Source: WHSW01 sp963828755
GTDB lineage: Bacteria; Actinomycetota; Thermoleophilia; Solirubrobacterales; 70-9
NCBI GenBank assembly: GCA_963828755.1
Contig: CAWHFY010000015.1
Location: 1 to 64,000, forward strand
Direction of reading: 5' to 3'
DNA: 64,000 nt
The position numbers were made by a program, and so were the translations under genes. This document shows, in pieces, positions 61,955-64,000 of this stretch. The notes under the pieces are model-generated. The model saw nothing but the letters and a program-made list of their open reading frames with translations. It ran no database searches and was not told the DNA's origin. Position 1 is the stretch's first letter; every line of letters starts with the position of its first letter.

Positions 61955-62004
61955 TGAACGACTCCCGCCACGTCCTCCGCTTCGCGTCGGGGCGTGCGGG
62001 GTGA
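61955..62004. repeat. Intergenic repeated segment, copy 2
   Basis: 61955-61981 (TGAACGACTCCCGCCACGTC and following) repeats 25335-25361 with two differences, and 61980-62004 (CTTCGCGTCGGGGCGTGCGG and following) repeats 25410-25435. The hairpin insertion of the first copy is absent here. Located between two divergent small genes. Confidence 0.5.
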
Positions 62005-62068
62005 CGGTCACAACTGGGGCCCCCGTCTCGTCATCTGGGTGAAGCGACTACCGCCAGGAGGTAATCCG

Positions 62069-62380
62069 ATGGATGGTCCCCGCCCCGAAACCGAGACGGT
62101 CTTCGGCGCCACGACCGCGGTTGCAGGCTTCGGGATCCTGCTCTTCGCCGTGTTTCCGATCGCGCTGCCGACTGTGATCCTGACCAGCCTGTTGCTCGCC
62201 CCGATACTGCCGCTGGCACTCGTCGCGGCGCTGCTCGCCGCGATGGTCCTCGCGCTCCGTGCGTGCGGTCGCCGGCTCTGGCGGATCGGGCGAGCTCGGC
62301 GGACCGAGGCGGCGGCCGAGCAGGACGCGGGACGGCCGCGCCACCGCGGCACCGCCCGGGTCTCGATCGGGCGCGGCTAG
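62069..62380 (+). CDS. Small two-helix membrane protein
   Basis: 103 residues. ATG 62069 follows a near-perfect AGGAGGTAA ribosome site at optimal distance, so it is well translated. Two hydrophobic segments lie at about residues 12-40 (FGATTAVAGFGILLFAVFPI and ALPTVILTSLLL) and 43-62 (LAPILPLALVAALLAAMVLA), followed by a basic tail (RRLWRIGRARRTEAAAEQ). No family is known. It ends right at the convergent acyl-CoA dehydrogenase gene. Confidence 0.7.
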   Translation: MDGPRPETETVFGATTAVAGFGILLFAVFPIALPTVILTSLLLAPILPLALVAALLAAMVLALRACGRRLWRIGRARRTEAAAEQDAGRPRHRGTARVSIGRG

Positions 62381-63565
62381 TAGGAGCGCGGCAGCCCGAG
62401 CGAGTGCTCGGCGACGTAGTTGAGAATCATCTCGCGGGACACCGGTGCCGTGCGCGCGAGGCGCGCGCCCCAGTACATGTCGGTGAGCCCGTATTCGAGT
62501 GCGAAACCGTTGCCGCCGTGGATCTGGATCGCCTGGTCGACGCACTTGATCGCCGCCTCCGCGGCCGCGTACTTGGCCATGTTCGCCGGCTCGCCGGCCG
62601 GCGCGCCGGCGTCGTAGAGCGCCGCGGCCTTCTGGGTCATCAGCCGCGCCAGCTCGTGCTCGATCTTGGCCTGCGCGAGCGGGTGCGACAGGCCCTGGTG
62701 GGCGCCGATCGGGGTCTTCCAGACGACCCGCTCGTTCGCGTACGCGGAGGCGATCTCGAGCGCTCGGCGCCCGACGCCGTTCGAAACCGAGGCGCCCATG
62801 ATCCGCTCCGGGTTGAGGCCGTCGAAGGCGGCCTTCAGCCCCGCGGTCTCGGACTCGCCGACCACGCGGTCGGCGGGGACCTCGACGTCGTCGAAGAACA
62901 GCGTCCACTGCTTGTCGGAGGCCTTCACCGCGACCGGGATGAACTGCTTCTCGAGCCCGGGGGAGTCGGTGTCGACAAGCATCAGCAGCGGCAGGCCGAG
63001 CGTGCCGTCGGCCTCGCGCTTGCGGGCGATCACGAGGATCGCGTCGGCGTCCTCGACCCCGGAGATGTAGGTCTTCGTGCCGCGGAGGCGATAGAGGTCG
63101 CCGTCGCGGGTCGCCGCGGTCGAGAGGTTGTGAGAATTCGTGCCCGGCGTCGGGCTCGGTGATCGCGAACGCGACCTTGATCGTCCCGGCGGCGATCCCC
63201 GGGAGCCACTCCTCGCGCTGGGACTCGGTGCCGTGGCGGGCGATGATCGAGCCGACGATCGCCGGCGAGACGACGATCAGCAGCAGCGAGCAGCCGGCCG
63301 CCGAGATCTCCTCGCCGACCATCTGCAGCGCGTGCATGCCGAGCCCGCCGCCGCCGTAGCGCTCCGGCAGGTTGACCCCGAGGTAGCCCTTCTCGGCGAG
63401 CGCGTTCCAGAGCTCGGTGGGCGGCTCCTCGTTGGCGACGATCCGGCGGTGGTACTCGGGCCCGCCGAAGCTCTCGCAGATGCCGCGCACCGCGGCGCGG
63501 ATCCCGACCTCCTCGTCGCTGGGGACGATCGGCAGGGTGACCAAGGGCTCGGTCGCGGCGCTCAC
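62377..63565 (-). CDS. Acyl-CoA dehydrogenase, one frame break
   Basis: About 395 residues from GTG 63565 (VSAATEPLVTLPIVPSDEEV), which overlaps the upstream gene's stop (GTGA). The first part ends FAITEPDAGH; near 63143-63145 one extra G breaks the frame, and removing it reads EPDAGTNSHNLSTAATRDGD, the expected FAD block. Later blocks: YRLRGTKTYISGVEDADAIL, NERVVWKTPIGAHQGLSHPL, and QIHGGNGFALEYGLTDMYWG. It forms an operon with the truncated acyl-CoA dehydrogenase gene upstream. Confidence 0.88.
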
Positions 63566-64000
63566 AGGCCGTAGCTCCGGCCGATCACGTCGAGCATGAT
63601 CTCGTCCGTGCCTGCGCCGATCCGGTTGAGGCGCTGGTCGCGAAACGCGCGCTCGATCTCGTACTCCTTCATGTAGCCGTAGCCGCCGAAGATCTGCACG
63701 CACTCGTCGGCGACCTCGTGGCAGACCCGCGCGGCGTAGAGCTTCGCCATCGAGATCTCGCGGACCGGGTACTCGCCGTTGGCGAACCGCCAGGCGACCG
63801 TGTGGGTGAGCTGCTTCGCCGCCTCGATCTTGGTCGCCATGTCGGCGAACTTGTGGCGGATCACCTGGAAGCGGCCGATCGGGCGCCCGAACGCCTCGCG
63901 CTCCTTCGCGTACTCGAGCGTGCGCTCGAACATCCGCTCGGCGCCGGCGTAGCCGCCCGCGGCGCCGACCAGGCGCTCGCCCTGAAGCTCCCAGGAGATG
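63562..64000 (-). CDS. Acyl-CoA dehydrogenase, C-terminal part (runs off the window)
   Basis: Only the last 145 or so codons are in the window; the gene continues beyond 64000. Visible blocks: EREAFGRPIGRFQVIRHKFA, VCHEVADECVQIFGGYGYMK, and RLNRIGAGTDEIMLDVIGRS, all typical of the C-terminal helical domain. The stop overlaps the GTG start of the next acyl-CoA dehydrogenase gene, so these two adjacent enzymes are co-translated. Confidence 0.92.
   Translation of the reverse strand, partial: ISWELQGERLVGAAGGYAGAERMFERTLEYAKEREAFGRPIGRFQVIRHKFADMATKIEAAKQLTHTVAWRFANGEYPVREISMAKLYAARVCHEVADECVQIFGGYGYMKEYEIERAFRDQRLNRIGAGTDEIMLDVIGRSYGL

Noticed and set aside
1..64000. CRISPR arrays, prophage or insertion sequences
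   Set aside because: No spaced direct-repeat array, cas-like gene, transposase or phage structural gene was found; the repeats seen are heptad runs, the two hairpins and one coding tandem repeat.

Overview
The window is very GC-rich, densely coded bacterial chromosome. Short intergenic gaps, frequent ATGA/GTGA start-stop overlaps, GTG/TTG starts, a six-gene MCE (mammalian-cell-entry, MlaD-like) cluster, several acyl-CoA dehydrogenases, a stand-alone biotinyl carrier protein and a Gram-positive-type LexA box all point to an actinobacterium. Gene content fits a deep-branching soil lineage such as Thermoleophilia/Solirubrobacterales. That assignment is inference from gene content, since the window has no rRNA or other phylogenetic marker.

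Layout. 0-5.4 kb: a secreted ELWxxDGT-repeat protein, DNA polymerase IV under a LexA box, a D-Ala-D-Ala carboxypeptidase and a patatin phospholipase. 5.4-15.5 kb: a sulfatase, a long-chain acyl-CoA synthetase, small proteins, a DsbA-like oxidoreductase, a TVP38 membrane protein, tRNA-Pro(CGG), a secreted alpha/beta hydrolase, an epimerase and superoxide dismutase. 15.8-26.6 kb: a six-gene mce operon with its promoter, then an SCP2 sterol-carrier protein and an unknown protein. No YrbE permease or Mla-type ATPase gene is present beside it. 26.6-31 kb: a PNPOx-like protein, a NUDIX hydrolase, rubredoxin, an ECF sigma factor with a DUF4349 membrane partner, and a coiled-coil protein. 31-37.6 kb: a biotin locus (bioB-bioF-bioD, and bioA) split by a MarR-MFS pair, with a textbook CRP/GlxR-type site in the divergent region. 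37.6-48.6 kb: a membrane protein with a decayed HD-GYP domain, a HhH-GPD glycosylase, two coupled sulfatases, enoyl-CoA hydratase, a 69-residue biotinyl protein, a glycosyltransferase, glycerol kinase, an acyltransferase and a lactonase-like metallo-beta-lactamase. 48.6-64 kb: lipid-metabolism genes (two SDRs, a P450, four acyl-CoA dehydrogenases, a hotdog protein), a TetR-MFS pair, a DUF559 endonuclease-like gene bounded by two identical hairpin repeats, and an operon of three zinc-ribbon/membrane proteins.

Functionally, much of the window concerns lipid and fatty-acid handling (acyl-CoA synthetase, acyl-CoA dehydrogenases, enoyl-CoA hydratase, SDRs, MCE/SCP2 transport, PlsC, glycerol kinase), with biotin supply for carboxylases.

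An important caveat: about twenty reading-frame breaks occur in otherwise well-preserved genes. Nearly all are repaired by removing one extra G or C, so they look like insertion-type sequence errors rather than gene decay. The most unusual structure is the 931-bp unit at 50921-51901, in which identical hairpins sit at the two ends of a Vsr/DUF559-type gene. Next is a family of heptameric CGARYGM-like repeats in several intergenic gaps.
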